Both the position numbers and the translations under genes were made by a program. Shown piece after piece: positions 22,384 to 30,899 of a DNA stretch of 35,715 nt; the first letter of the stretch is position 1, and the number at the start of each line of letters is the position of its first letter. The DNA is from Desulfobacterales bacterium (lineage in GTDB: Bacteria; Desulfobacterota; Desulfobacteria; Desulfobacterales; C00003060). The notes under the pieces are model-generated. The model saw only the letters and a list, made by a program, of their open reading frames with translations, was not told the DNA's origin and did not search any database. The stretch covers positions 1 to 35,715 of the forward strand of contig JABXJW010000010.1 of NCBI GenBank assembly GCA_013375395.1. Direction: 5' to 3'.

Positions 22384-22614
22384 CTACTCGATGATCTCAA
22401 GCACAGACCTTTTTTTGACTTTGGCGGAAGCAGCGCCCAGAATAGTACGTATGGCACGTGCTGTGCGGCCCTGTTTGCCGATGACTTTTCCGAGGTCATC
22501 TTTGGCCACTTTCAGTTCAATGACCGAAGTCTGCTCGCCTTCCACTTCAGAGACATTTACTTCCTCCGGATGATCTACCAGCGCTTGGGCAATATACTTG
22601 ATCAGATCCTTCAT
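22384..22614 (-). CDS. khpA: KH-domain RNA-binding protein KhpA
   Basis: The protein has 76 residues from ATG 22614, placed by GGAGGAGG about 8 nt upstream. A single KH domain with the GxxG loop GKQG ([18 protein letters not shown]) is present. KhpA usually pairs with KhpB (Jag) in RNA binding. It lies between rpsP and rimM as in most bacteria. Confidence 0.96.
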   Translation of the reverse strand: MKDLIKYIAQALVDHPEEVNVSEVEGEQTSVIELKVAKDDLGKVIGKQGRTARAIRTILGAASAKVKKRSVLEIIE

Positions 22615-22696
22615 CTCGCGACCTCCTCCCAGCATTAAAAGAAAAAACCAACGTCATCAGATGCCAACAAGGGTAAACTGGTTCTGAAAGACAGCC

Positions 22697-22957
22697 TCAA
22701 GCATTCGCTGTTTTTGAAAAAAAACCCTCCTTTTTTAACAAGCTCCTCACTGTTGCAGTCGGGATGGCCCCTTTTTCGATCCACGCCTTGATCCGATCTT
22801 GCTTCAAACTGATGGCTGCGGGATTCTTGAGCGGATCATAGGTCCCGACGAGTTCGAGAAACTTTCCATCCCGCGGGGCCTCGGTCGAAGCCACCACGAT
22901 GCGGTAAAACGGTTTTTTCTTTGCGCCATATCTGGCCAGTCTAATCTTGACAAACAT
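22697..22957 (-). CDS. rpsP: 30S ribosomal protein S16
   Basis: The protein has 86 residues. Landmarks: VKIRLARYGAKKKPFYRIVV, GKFLELVGTYDPL and AWIEKGAIPTATVRSLLKK. S16 is needed for 30S assembly. It starts 17 bp after the ffh stop and is followed by khpA. Confidence 0.97.
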   Translation of the reverse strand: MFVKIRLARYGAKKKPFYRIVVASTEAPRDGKFLELVGTYDPLKNPAAISLKQDRIKAWIEKGAIPTATVRSLLKKEGFFSKTANA

Positions 22958-22974
22958 TCGATCCCCGTTCCTCC

Positions 22975-24303
22975 TTAAAACGGCAGCATCCCCTGCCCAA
23001 AGCCACGAGGGCCACCTTTGTTTAATTTCTTAATCATCTTTTCCACTTGAACGTAATTTTTCAACAGTTGGTTGACCTCCTGGACCGAGGTCCCACTCCC
23101 TGCGGCGATCCGCTTGCGCCGACTTGCGTTGACAATACTGTGTTTACGCCGCTCCTCAACCGTCATGGAGTCGATGATCGCCGTGATGTGCACCAATTCC
23201 CTCTCATCAACGCTGAACTGCTTCATTTTTTTCAGCTTGCCCATCCCGGGGATCATGCCCAAAATCTCCTCCAGAGAGCCCATCTTTCTGACCTGGACCA
23301 GTTGATCACGAAAGTCTTCCAGGGTGAATTGGTTCTTGCGGAGTTTCTTTTCCAGCTCACGAGCCTTCTTCTCGTCAACAGCGCTCTGCGCCTTCTCAAT
23401 CAGCGAAAGTATGTCACCCATGCCCAGGATCCTGGATGCCATACGGTCCGGGTGGAAGGGTTCCAAAGCGTCCAATTTTTCACCCACACCCACGAACTTG
23501 ATCGGTTTTGATGTAATTGCCCTGATAGAGATGGCCGCCCCGCCTCTGGCATCCCCATCCATCTTGGTGAGAATGACGCCGTCAATATCAAGGACATCAT
23601 TAAAGGCATCGGCCATATTGACTGCATCCTGTCCGGTCATCGCATCGGCAACAAGGAGGATATCAGATGGCTGCACGGCTTCCTTTATGCGCTTGAGTTC
23701 TTCCATCAGGGCCTCATCAATGTGGAGGCGGCCAGCCGTATCGATCAAAATGGCATCAAATCCGTCCAGGGCCGCCCTACTGACGGCTTGACGGCAGATA
23801 TCCACCGGATCCATGTCCGGGGTAGATGGAAAGACCCCGGCTCCCAGTTGCTCTCCGAGCATCTTCAGCTGATCAATGGCTGCCGGGCGATACGGATCGG
23901 CCGGCACCAGATAAGGTCTTCGGTTTTGACCGGCCAGGAATTTGGCCAGCTTGCCGGCTGTCGTGGTCTTGCCCGAACCCTGCAGTCCTACCAGCATGAC
24001 CGGAGCACGTCTGCCGATCAGGCGCAGCCCTTCGTGCCTGCTCCCCATGAGCCCGGTAAGCTCCTCGTTGACGATCTTGACAACCTGCTGTCCCGGTGTC
24101 AGACTAGCCAAGACCTCCTGGCCGACGGCACGCTCCCTGATTGCGGCAAGGAGTTGCTTTACCACTTTGTAGTGGACATCGGCCTCAAGAAGAGCTATGC
24201 GCACCTCTTTGAGCCCGGCATCAATGTTTTTCTCTGTTAACTTGCCATGGCCCTTGAGTTTCTTGAACGTGAGGTTCAGTTTGTCGGTCAGTTTTTCGAA
24301 CAT
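22975..24303 (-). CDS. ffh: Signal recognition particle protein Ffh
   Basis: The protein has 442 residues. It binds signal sequences and 4.5S RNA and delivers ribosomes to FtsY. The N domain (1-95) is followed by the GTPase domain with P-loop [10 protein letters not shown] (G106-K112), ILIDTAGR, and [10 protein letters not shown], then the methionine-rich M domain (about 330-430; [32 protein letters not shown]). It ends GFGQGMLPF. It heads the minus-strand translation cluster, divergent from rlmN. Confidence 0.98.
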   Translation of the reverse strand: MFEKLTDKLNLTFKKLKGHGKLTEKNIDAGLKEVRIALLEADVHYKVVKQLLAAIRERAVGQEVLASLTPGQQVVKIVNEELTGLMGSRHEGLRLIGRRAPVMLVGLQGSGKTTTAGKLAKFLAGQNRRPYLVPADPYRPAAIDQLKMLGEQLGAGVFPSTPDMDPVDICRQAVSRAALDGFDAILIDTAGRLHIDEALMEELKRIKEAVQPSDILLVADAMTGQDAVNMADAFNDVLDIDGVILTKMDGDARGGAAISIRAITSKPIKFVGVGEKLDALEPFHPDRMASRILGMGDILSLIEKAQSAVDEKKARELEKKLRKNQFTLEDFRDQLVQVRKMGSLEEILGMIPGMGKLKKMKQFSVDERELVHITAIIDSMTVEERRKHSIVNASRRKRIAAGSGTSVQEVNQLLKNYVQVEKMIKKLNKGGPRGFGQGMLPF

Positions 24304-24393
24304 AACGATTTCCCAGCCGATTTCCTAGCAATGTGTAAACATAATATTATTTATTACTTTATCATTATTGTCCAACAATTTCTATATCAAAAT

Positions 24394-24413
24394 ACATTTT
24401 TGCGCAAAAATGT
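24394..24413. promoter_or_regulatory. Perfect 20-bp palindrome upstream of rlmN
   Basis: ACATTTTTGCGCAAAAATGT is fully symmetric and lies 23 bp before the chosen rlmN start, in the AT-rich divergent region between ffh and rlmN. A TATATC box (24383-24388) stands just before it. It could be a repressor site or an mRNA hairpin. Confidence 0.5.
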
Positions 24414-24436
24414 TGAAAAATCGCCAGGTTCGCACC

Positions 24437-25516
24437 ATGTCAGTGCAACTCGATACAAAAAACTTTAGCGAAGAGGTCCTCGCGCGTAGGCTTGGCCGCC
24501 ACAACGTCTCGGCTTATCGGGCAGGCCAGATCCTCAGATGGATATACCATCGAAACGTCCGTTCCTTTTCGCAGATGACGGACCTTTCCAAGGATTTGAG
24601 ACGTCTGCTGTCAAGCGAACTCACTATAAGCCGACTTGAGCCGATACGGGTCCGGGCTTCGGCAGACGGCTCAAAAAAATACCTTTTCCGCCTCAAGGAC
24701 GGCCATCATATAGAAAGCGTGTTAATTCCCGAAAGGGGGCACCGGACACTATGTGTATCCAGCCAGGTGGGATGCGCAATGGGATGCAAATTCTGCCTCA
24801 CAGGCCGCATGGGCTTTGTGCGCAATCTGGAACCTGCCGAAATTGTAAACCAGGTGTGTGCCGTCCAAGATGATCCGGCAGACCCTGATCGGCTGACCAA
24901 CATTGTCTTCATGGGCATGGGGGAGCCACTTGCCAATTACGACAATGTTGTGCAAGCCATCGGCAGCATCACGAGCAACAACGGCCTTCAGTTTTCAAAT
25001 CGCCGCGTAACCCTTTCCACTGCCGGACTGGCCCCCCGGATAGATGACCTGGGACGGGACATTACGGCGAACCTGGCCGTTTCCCTCAATGCCGCGGACA
25101 ACGAGACCAGAAACGAATTGATGCCTATCAACGGTACTTATCCCATTGATATGCTCCTTTCTTCATGCCGGAGTTTCCCGCTCCCCTCCCGCCGCATGAT
25201 TACGTTCGAATATGTACTGATCGCCGGCGTCAATGACGGGCGCGAAGCTGCAAAGCGCCTGGCAAAGCTCTTGAGACCGTTGCGGGCCAAAATCAACCTC
25301 ATACCATTCAATTCATTTGATGGAAGCAGTTTCGCAAGGCCGGAGGAATCCGCAATCCTGGACTTTCAAAAGGTCCTCACGGATGATCACTACACAGCCA
25401 TTATCAGGCAAAGCAAGGGTGGCGACATCGGCGCAGCCTGCGGACAACTCAGCGCAAAAGGCAAGACAATCACGAAATCACGAAAGGACGAAATCACGAA
25501 AGAAAAAATAGTATGA
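24437..25516 (+). CDS. rlmN: 23S rRNA A2503 / tRNA A37 C2-methyltransferase RlmN
   Basis: The protein has 359 residues from ATG 24437 (AGG 8 nt upstream); an ATG at 24410 and TTG at 24368 are alternatives. This radical SAM enzyme methylates C2 of A2503 in 23S rRNA and A37 of some tRNAs. The cluster motif is C113-x3-C117-x2-C120 (SSQVGCAMGCKFCLTG), and the methyl-carrying catalytic Cys is C335 in GAACGQL. NIVFMGMGEPL and LAVSLNA are conserved. The last 18 residues or so (TKSRKDEITKEK) come from a tandem word repeat and extend past the normal end. The gene diverges from ffh. Confidence 0.95.
   Translation: MSVQLDTKNFSEEVLARRLGRHNVSAYRAGQILRWIYHRNVRSFSQMTDLSKDLRRLLSSELTISRLEPIRVRASADGSKKYLFRLKDGHHIESVLIPERGHRTLCVSSQVGCAMGCKFCLTGRMGFVRNLEPAEIVNQVCAVQDDPADPDRLTNIVFMGMGEPLANYDNVVQAIGSITSNNGLQFSNRRVTLSTAGLAPRIDDLGRDITANLAVSLNAADNETRNELMPINGTYPIDMLLSSCRSFPLPSRRMITFEYVLIAGVNDGREAAKRLAKLLRPLRAKINLIPFNSFDGSSFARPEESAILDFQKVLTDDHYTAIIRQSKGGDIGAACGQLSAKGKTITKSRKDEITKEKIV
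25469..25502. repeat. ATCACGAAA word repeat in the rlmN 3' end
   Basis: Four copies of an 8-9 nt word (ATCACGAA, AGGACGAA) run to the end of rlmN and are translated as a basic tail. Words of the ATTCCATTATTCC type follow at 25536-25560 in the spacer. Confidence 0.65.
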
Positions 25517-25624
25517 ACTTAGCTCCGCTTTTTCCCATCATTCCACTATTCCATTATTCCTTTGTCGGGATTGCAGCTGAACTGAAGAAAAACTATACTT
25601 TAAGTGTAAGGAGAAGGAACAGGA

Positions 25625-26041
25625 ATGAACATATCGGATATGCAGAAAAAACTGCTGGCCGAACTGGAAAAGCCTGAAACGGTGGACCCATCCGTGCTTG
25701 AAGTGCTGGATTATGCCTATCGCACACACAGGGATATCGAGATCGAGATCGATCAACCTGAATTTACCGCAGTGTGCCCTATTTCAGGTCTTCCCGACTT
25801 CGGGTGTATCACGATTCGCTATGTGCCGGGCGACAAGATTGTCGAGCTGAAGTCACTGAAGTATTATCTGCTGCAATATCGCAATGTCGGCATCTTTTAT
25901 GAACACGCGGCAAATCGCATCCTGGAAGATTTGCTTTCGGCCTTAAAGCCCAAATTTATGGAGGTCACGGGAACTTATACGCCACGTGGGGGCGCCGCTA
26001 CCACCGTGCGAGTAGAATACATGGAGGAAGCAACAACTTGA
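25625..26041 (+). CDS. queF: NADPH-dependent 7-cyano-7-deazaguanine reductase (type I)
   Basis: The protein has 138 residues, the single-domain QueF form. It reduces preQ0 to preQ1 in queuosine synthesis. The nucleophile is C51 in FTAVCPISGLPDFG, with D58 nearby; the QueF motif is E75-L-K-S-L-K80, and E93-H94 are in YEHAANR. GAAGGAACAGG precedes ATG 25625. Its stop overlaps the following lipoprotein start as TTGA. queD and queE lie about 9 kb away at the right edge. Confidence 0.95.
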   Translation: MNISDMQKKLLAELEKPETVDPSVLEVLDYAYRTHRDIEIEIDQPEFTAVCPISGLPDFGCITIRYVPGDKIVELKSLKYYLLQYRNVGIFYEHAANRILEDLLSALKPKFMEVTGTYTPRGGAATTVRVEYMEEATT

Positions 26042-26937
26042 AAGGCATCACCGTTACAGGAACCTTGTTGGCAGCCTGCCTGTTGGCCGCCGGCTGTGCC
26101 ACAACAGAAATGATTGCCGCCGACATCATGGCCAACGGCAGGAATTTGAGGAAGAAGATGGCATTCCTTCCTACCGTGAACGACCCGGCTTGCGGAGACC
26201 AGCACATTCAGACGGCAGCAAGGACCCAACTGAAAACTTTTCTCAGCAGGCGCTGTGACCGCTTGTTCATCCTCGATCCTGGCAGCCCTTATAAGGCCAT
26301 TGAGAAGATACCTCGTCTTGCTTCAGGCCATGTCGACAAGTTGACCCTGACCAAGCTCGGCAGAACCCAGGGCCTTTGTGCCGTTCTTGAGCAGAGGATT
26401 GGACCAATTGAGCTTGTAACGGAAAAGCACGGCATCTGGGGATTTAGAGACACGTGTCCGGCAGCCCGGCTCTCTTTGCGCCTGAGGGCATACGAGGTTG
26501 AAACGGCGTCGGTTCTTTTTGATGATACTATCCGGCGCACAGTTGTGCTATCGGAAGATGAAAGGGATGATGCAACGAAAACAGGTCAATACGACAATGA
26601 AATCATAAATCGGCTCCTTGGCAAGGCTATCCCTGAGATAGGCAAGAAGCTTTGCAGGCGCATGTACAAAGAGTCTTGGAAGGGCTATATCACCGATGCT
26701 TCAGGCAACACGTTCACACTGACGGCCGGAAAGGATGTGGGCCTCGCCGAAGGGGATGTATTGGAGGTATTTGCAATGGGAGAGCCTATTCGAGGCCATG
26801 GGGGGCATATCTATTTGATTCCAGGCCCAAAGATGGGCGAAATCAAGGTGACAAGGGTGCAGTGGGACCGGGCCGAGGCGATCGGAATAGTCGGCAGCGA
26901 CCTTGAAAAGAGCAATTGCGTCAAGTTAAAACCCTAA
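26038..26937 (+). CDS. Lipoprotein of unknown function coupled to queF
   Basis: The protein has 299 residues and starts at TTG 26038, overlapping the queF stop. A lipoprotein signal peptide ends in LLAAGC with the lipid-bearing C20, so it is anchored in the membrane facing the periplasm. Residues 40-190 form a mixed domain (FLPTVNDPACGDQ, LRLRAYEVETASVLFDDTI). The last 85 residues or so (GYITDASGNTFTLTAGKDVG, AEGDVLEVFAMGEP, GEIKVTRVQWDRAEAI) resemble the small beta-domain at the C-terminus of FlgT-like or curli-secretion-associated lipoproteins, with low certainty. No family was firmly recognised. Coupling to queF may reflect gene order only. Confidence 0.85.
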   Translation: MKGITVTGTLLAACLLAAGCATTEMIAADIMANGRNLRKKMAFLPTVNDPACGDQHIQTAARTQLKTFLSRRCDRLFILDPGSPYKAIEKIPRLASGHVDKLTLTKLGRTQGLCAVLEQRIGPIELVTEKHGIWGFRDTCPAARLSLRLRAYEVETASVLFDDTIRRTVVLSEDERDDATKTGQYDNEIINRLLGKAIPEIGKKLCRRMYKESWKGYITDASGNTFTLTAGKDVGLAEGDVLEVFAMGEPIRGHGGHIYLIPGPKMGEIKVTRVQWDRAEAIGIVGSDLEKSNCVKLKP

Positions 26938-26938
26938 A

Positions 26939-27940
26939 TCAAACCTTTCCCAGTATCCGATAAGTAGGCATAGGCTCACCCAATCCCTTGACAGGTACGT
27001 CAGGTATCATCCTTTCGGCAATAAACCGGTCTGCCACCTCACTGTATGTGGTTTCACTCACCAATATTTCCCCACCCTTAGCCAGTTTTTCCAGGCGGGC
27101 CGCAATATTGACCGGCATGCCAAAGACCGTGTACTCCCTTTTTCTCAACGAACCGAACACCCCGGTCACCACCTCGCCCGTGCAAATACCTATGCCTATT
27201 CTGACGCTGAATCCGTTTTTTTGACGCAACTTGTCGCTGATTACTCGACTCGTCTCCTGCATGTCGATGGCCGATTCAATGGCCCTGACAATATCGTCCT
27301 CGTAGGATATGGGTGATCCGTAGATCACCATAATGCAATCGCCGATGTGCTTGTCAACGGTACCGTTGTATTGATATGCGATTTCTCCCAGGGGGGTGAA
27401 ATAGTGATGGTTCAAGAATGCTGCAATCTCCTCCGGGGGAACCTTCCGGGACATTTCAGTAAACCCCCTGATGTCGCTGAACAGCACCGTCACTTTTTGC
27501 TTTCTGGGCATCATGACGGCGGGGTCGCTCCTAATCTTTTCGTATATCTGCTCAGAGATGAATTGTCTGAGCCGCTTCCTGATCATAATGTCTTGGATCT
27601 TATTCCTTAGCTCAATGTTATCAAAGGGCTTTGTGAGGAACCCATCAAGTCCCTCGTTGGTTGCGTCAATGGCGCTTTCCATGGTGGCGTAGCCGGTAAG
27701 GAGTATTCTGGTAATCTCGGGATTGATGGATGCTATCCGGGTAAGGGTTTCCAGGCCGTCAAGCCCCGGCATCTTGTAGTCTGAAATAACAACGGCTATC
27801 TGTGCGAGGTATTTTTCAACCAAGCCGATACCGGTCTCGCCGGTTTCTGCCGTGTAGATGGTGTATGGTTCCTTCTTGAGAGCCCGCTTCACCGAGCGTC
27901 GCACCCCTTCCTCATCGTCGATAAATAAGAGACCGTTCAT
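26939..27940 (-). CDS. Response regulator with class III nucleotide cyclase domain
   Basis: The protein has 333 residues. The receiver domain (1-120) has D8-D9, phosphoacceptor D54 (VISDYKMPG), T82 and K104. The cyclase domain (145-325) has both metal aspartates, D156 (LFSDIRGFT) and D201 (KHIGDCIMV), K197, and N278/R282 (PVNIAARLE). At the base-recognition position, usually D or T in GDPVN, it has M275 (FGMPVN), so base choice may be altered. It likely makes cAMP in response to a sensor kinase, but no kinase gene is adjacent. ATG 27940 follows AAGGGGAAG. The gene is tail to tail with the lipoprotein gene. Confidence 0.93.
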   Translation of the reverse strand: MNGLLFIDDEEGVRRSVKRALKKEPYTIYTAETGETGIGLVEKYLAQIAVVISDYKMPGLDGLETLTRIASINPEITRILLTGYATMESAIDATNEGLDGFLTKPFDNIELRNKIQDIMIRKRLRQFISEQIYEKIRSDPAVMMPRKQKVTVLFSDIRGFTEMSRKVPPEEIAAFLNHHYFTPLGEIAYQYNGTVDKHIGDCIMVIYGSPISYEDDIVRAIESAIDMQETSRVISDKLRQKNGFSVRIGIGICTGEVVTGVFGSLRKREYTVFGMPVNIAARLEKLAKGGEILVSETTYSEVADRFIAERMIPDVPVKGLGEPMPTYRILGKV

Positions 27941-28011
27941 TTTGCTTCCCCTTGTCTTATTTATGGAATGTCAGTAGTCCACGAACACTGCCCTAACACG
28001 GATAAACCGGA

Positions 28012-28080
28012 ATTAAGGGATTGCGAATTGAGGAATTTAGGAATTGAATTTGCCGCATCTCTAATCCCTCAATCGCCCAA
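28012..28080. repeat. GGAATT word-repeat spacer
   Basis: GGAATTAAGGGATTGCGAATTGAGGAATTTAGG words face CTAATCCCTCAATCGCCCAATT, downstream of dusB and upstream of the cyclase gene. It belongs with the other short-word tracts of this window; no gene is present. Confidence 0.5.
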
Positions 28081-28095
28081 TTTCATACTGCAGGT

Positions 28096-29097
28096 CTACG
28101 AACCTGTACTGTCAACCATTTCGAAATAAGCCCTCACGCCGTCCTCCATCTCCTGACGGGACTTTAAGCGAGAAATAGCGACCCGTAGGCGGCTGCACCT
28201 TGGAAGCCCCTTGACAAACCAGCACAACCTGCTTCGCATCATGCGCACCGCCTGAGTTTCTCCAAAATGGCCAACCGCATAGTCGATGTAACGCAGGATT
28301 CCCTGAAGGCGTGTAGACAGATCCGGTGATTGGGGGTGTTTCGAGCGGAGCAGGTCGAGGGCCTGGGCAAAGATCCATGGGTTTCCGATCGAAGCACGTC
28401 CGATCATAACCGCATCGCACCCTGTTTGCCGTTTCATCATCAGTACGTCATCCGGGCCGCGCACATCGCCGTTGCCAACCACCGGGATAGAGACAGATTC
28501 TTTAAGCCGCGCGATCAATGACCAATCGGCATTGCCCCCAAACCCCTGAATGGCTACCCTTGGATGGATGGCTACAGCGTCCACGCCGCAGTCTTCTGCC
28601 ATGCGGGCTGCTTTCACCGCCTGGTCTCCCGAGGGATGCCAGCCCGAGCGCATCTTGACGGTCAAGGGAATGGTAACGGCAGCGCGAACCGCCTTTAAAA
28701 TCGCCTCAAGCCTTTGCGGCTCACGCATCAATGCCGCACCTGCCCCCCGCCTGATGACCTTGCGGACTGAACAGCCGAGATTGATGTCCAGGAGGTCGAC
28801 GCCTTGGTCCTGAACTATCCGGGCCGCCTCTCTCATGATCTGCGGATCTGCCCCGAATATCTGGGCCGAAATGGGCCGCTCTGCAGGATGGCCACGAAGA
28901 AGCTCTGCAGTCTTTTGCCCGCCGCGGACAAGACCGTCAGCGCTTACCATCTCGGTGACAACCATGGCACATCCCGCCTCTCTGGCCAGCCTCCTAAAAG
29001 GGACTTGGGTAATCCCGGCCATCGGGGCCAGAATAAGGGGGTTGTCTAAGACTAGTCCTCCGATCCTCATGGGCCCTGATAGAACACAAGGTTTCAT
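28096..29097 (-). CDS. dusB: tRNA-dihydrouridine synthase (DusB-like)
   Basis: The protein has 333 residues. It reduces uridines in the tRNA D-loop using FMN. The TIM barrel shows APMAGITQVPFR, the catalytic loop INLGC109SVRKV (most DusB proteins have GCP), K148 in LTVKMRSGW, and the FMN phosphate segment VVGNGD...GRASIGNPWIF. The C-terminal helical domain follows from about residue 255. ATG 29097 is kept although ATG 29070 (MRIGG) is also possible, as neither has a clear Shine-Dalgarno. Confidence 0.94.
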   Translation of the reverse strand: MKPCVLSGPMRIGGLVLDNPLILAPMAGITQVPFRRLAREAGCAMVVTEMVSADGLVRGGQKTAELLRGHPAERPISAQIFGADPQIMREAARIVQDQGVDLLDINLGCSVRKVIRRGAGAALMREPQRLEAILKAVRAAVTIPLTVKMRSGWHPSGDQAVKAARMAEDCGVDAVAIHPRVAIQGFGGNADWSLIARLKESVSIPVVGNGDVRGPDDVLMMKRQTGCDAVMIGRASIGNPWIFAQALDLLRSKHPQSPDLSTRLQGILRYIDYAVGHFGETQAVRMMRSRLCWFVKGLPRCSRLRVAISRLKSRQEMEDGVRAYFEMVDSTGS

Positions 29098-29293
29098 ATT
29101 TCAACTCAAAACGGAAAAGGCCTATATATTGGGTATAGATACGCCACGCAATGCTATATATGGTAGAATTTCCTTGACAGCCCTAACCGCTTGTCATAGA
29201 GGAAATGAAATGTGATCTCATGTTAATGACAAAAAAAGCCGATAGGTAAGGAGGCTCTTGAACAAGAGAGCTTTCACGGAATAGCCAATCCTC

Positions 29294-30586
29294 ATGGAGC
29301 TCATCCATTTTCAAACAAGGCAGGCGCGCAAAAAAGTTCTCCTTGCGTTGGCGGTTGTACTCGGAGTTTCTATTGGCTTTTTTTTGGCAAGGCAGAATTT
29401 CAGCGCCACAGCCCCATTCAAGGCGAAAGTCTTCGGCTCGGCGGCCTATGCAAGGTTTTCCCTTGAGAAAGAGGGCCTGACATCGAGCCGGCGTATGCTT
29501 GCGGCCCAGGTTTCCGTCTTCCAGTGCCGCAACTATGAACAGGTCGAAAAGCGTGTCACGGAGCTTAAGGCCGCCGGCATCAACACCATCATTGTTCGCG
29601 CCTTTCAGAATCCGGGCGACGGGTTCCACAGGTTTGCCCGGCCGCAAAACCGGGTAGGCGTCTATTTTGAGACCGCACACGCCCCCATGGTGGACCCGAT
29701 TCTGGCACGAGTTGTTTCTATCGGGCACCGTCACGGCATGAAAGTCTTTGCGTGGATGGAGACCCGCAAGACCCCTCTGGCGCTGCCTGATCCCAAGTCC
29801 CATGTGGCCATAGCGTATAGGATTGGAAGCCGCTCTTTTGAGCCCATTCAAAAGTGGAGCATCTTTGATGAGGTCGTCGAGAAAAAACTCTTAGGCCTGT
29901 ATCGGGACATCGCCAGGTCAGGCATTGACGGCATACTGATACAGGATGACCTGATCATGTACCAGAATGAGGATTTCAACCCGTGGGCGGTTGCGTTGTT
30001 TCAGGGCGAAACCGAAAGGGTGCTCGATCCGCAGACTTTATACGAAAAGGTATTTCGGGACTCAAATGGCCGGTGGCTAGTGTCTCGCTATTCAGAGACC
30101 TTCTGGGCGTGGTCGCGCTGGAAGAATGAAAAGCTTTTGAACTTTGCCAATGAATTGATTCAGGCGGCAAAGGCCGTCAACCCCGAGATCAAGATCGCCA
30201 TGAACTTCATGTACGAATCCGTAACCGACCCGGAAAATGCCCTGGCGTGGTTGTCTCAGCACCTGCCCGAGGCAACCAGGCTGCCCATCGATTTTTTTGC
30301 CATCATGGCCTACCACAGGCAGATGAAAAAGGAGCTGCGCCTGACCGATGCAGCAACTTACGAAAAAATCTCCAGCATGACGCAAACTCTGCTCAGCCTC
30401 ATTGATGATCCCAACAAGATACTCATGAAGGTCCAGACGGCTGACTGGGACACAAGCAAAGGGATTCCTCCTTTTGAAATTGATGAGATCTTTCAGAGAA
30501 TCAACAGCCGTGGAACCGTCAGCCTCGCCTTTACACCCTGCTCCGCCAAGGCCCCCCTGAACGTCATTGCGCGCCACTTTCACTAA
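29294..30586 (+). CDS. Membrane-anchored PgaB C-terminal-like glycoside hydrolase (GHL13)
   Basis: The protein has 430 residues. A basic N-terminus and a hydrophobic stretch (about 15-32, VLLALAVVLGVSIGFFL) form an uncleaved anchor or signal. The rest matches the C-terminal hydrolase domain of PgaB (PF14883 type): GVYFETAHAPMVDPIL, VFAWMETR, and the acidic pair D218-D219 in GILIQDDLIM. PgaB trims the exopolysaccharide poly-N-acetylglucosamine; the N-terminal deacetylase domain of PgaB is absent here. No pga genes are adjacent. ATG 29294 has a weak Shine-Dalgarno; GGAGG lies upstream at 29250-29254 before an in-frame TTG interrupted by a TAG. It overlaps the convergent HNH gene by 23 bp. Confidence 0.85.
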   Translation: MELIHFQTRQARKKVLLALAVVLGVSIGFFLARQNFSATAPFKAKVFGSAAYARFSLEKEGLTSSRRMLAAQVSVFQCRNYEQVEKRVTELKAAGINTIIVRAFQNPGDGFHRFARPQNRVGVYFETAHAPMVDPILARVVSIGHRHGMKVFAWMETRKTPLALPDPKSHVAIAYRIGSRSFEPIQKWSIFDEVVEKKLLGLYRDIARSGIDGILIQDDLIMYQNEDFNPWAVALFQGETERVLDPQTLYEKVFRDSNGRWLVSRYSETFWAWSRWKNEKLLNFANELIQAAKAVNPEIKIAMNFMYESVTDPENALAWLSQHLPEATRLPIDFFAIMAYHRQMKKELRLTDAATYEKISSMTQTLLSLIDDPNKILMKVQTADWDTSKGIPPFEIDEIFQRINSRGTVSLAFTPCSAKAPLNVIARHFH

Positions 30587-30899
30587 GGGATCGAAGATAC
30601 TCTTCCCACTCAACAGGAAGCATATACTTCTTCTTGTTGTTGCACTCTTTGCAGGCGGGAACCACATTGCCTTTCGCCGATTTACCGCCTCTGATCAGGG
30701 GTACAATGTGATCCATGGTGAGATCTCGGGCTGCAAAAGACCTGCCGCAGTAGTGGCAACGGCTGCGGGCCAGCCTTCGCTTCCACCACTGGGACTTTCT
30801 CAACTCCCGTGCCTTTTGCCGCTCTCTGCTGAGCGAGGCTTCGTCTATTTCAATCGTGAAATGATCCAAAACCGCTGTCCTAATAGAAAGATGTTTCAA
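30564..30899 (-). CDS. HNH endonuclease
   Basis: The protein has 111 residues. The HNH zinc-finger core is C48-x2-C51, TMD63H64IVPL, GNVVPAC with N78, and C83-x2-C86 (PACKECNNKK). This form occurs in stand-alone HNH proteins that nick or cut DNA; the biological target is unknown. The start appears to be TTG 30899, since no ATG is available, and the Shine-Dalgarno is weak. The N-terminal 40 residues are basic and helical. No intron, phage or restriction gene is adjacent. Confidence 0.88.
   Translation of the reverse strand: MKHLSIRTAVLDHFTIEIDEASLSRERQKARELRKSQWWKRRLARSRCHYCGRSFAARDLTMDHIVPLIRGGKSAKGNVVPACKECNNKKKYMLPVEWEEYLRSLSESGAQ

Noticed and set aside
29183-29851. 222-codon minus-strand frame opposite the PgaB-like gene
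   Set aside because: It is a shadow of the plus-strand gene, whose motifs and membrane anchor are convincing.
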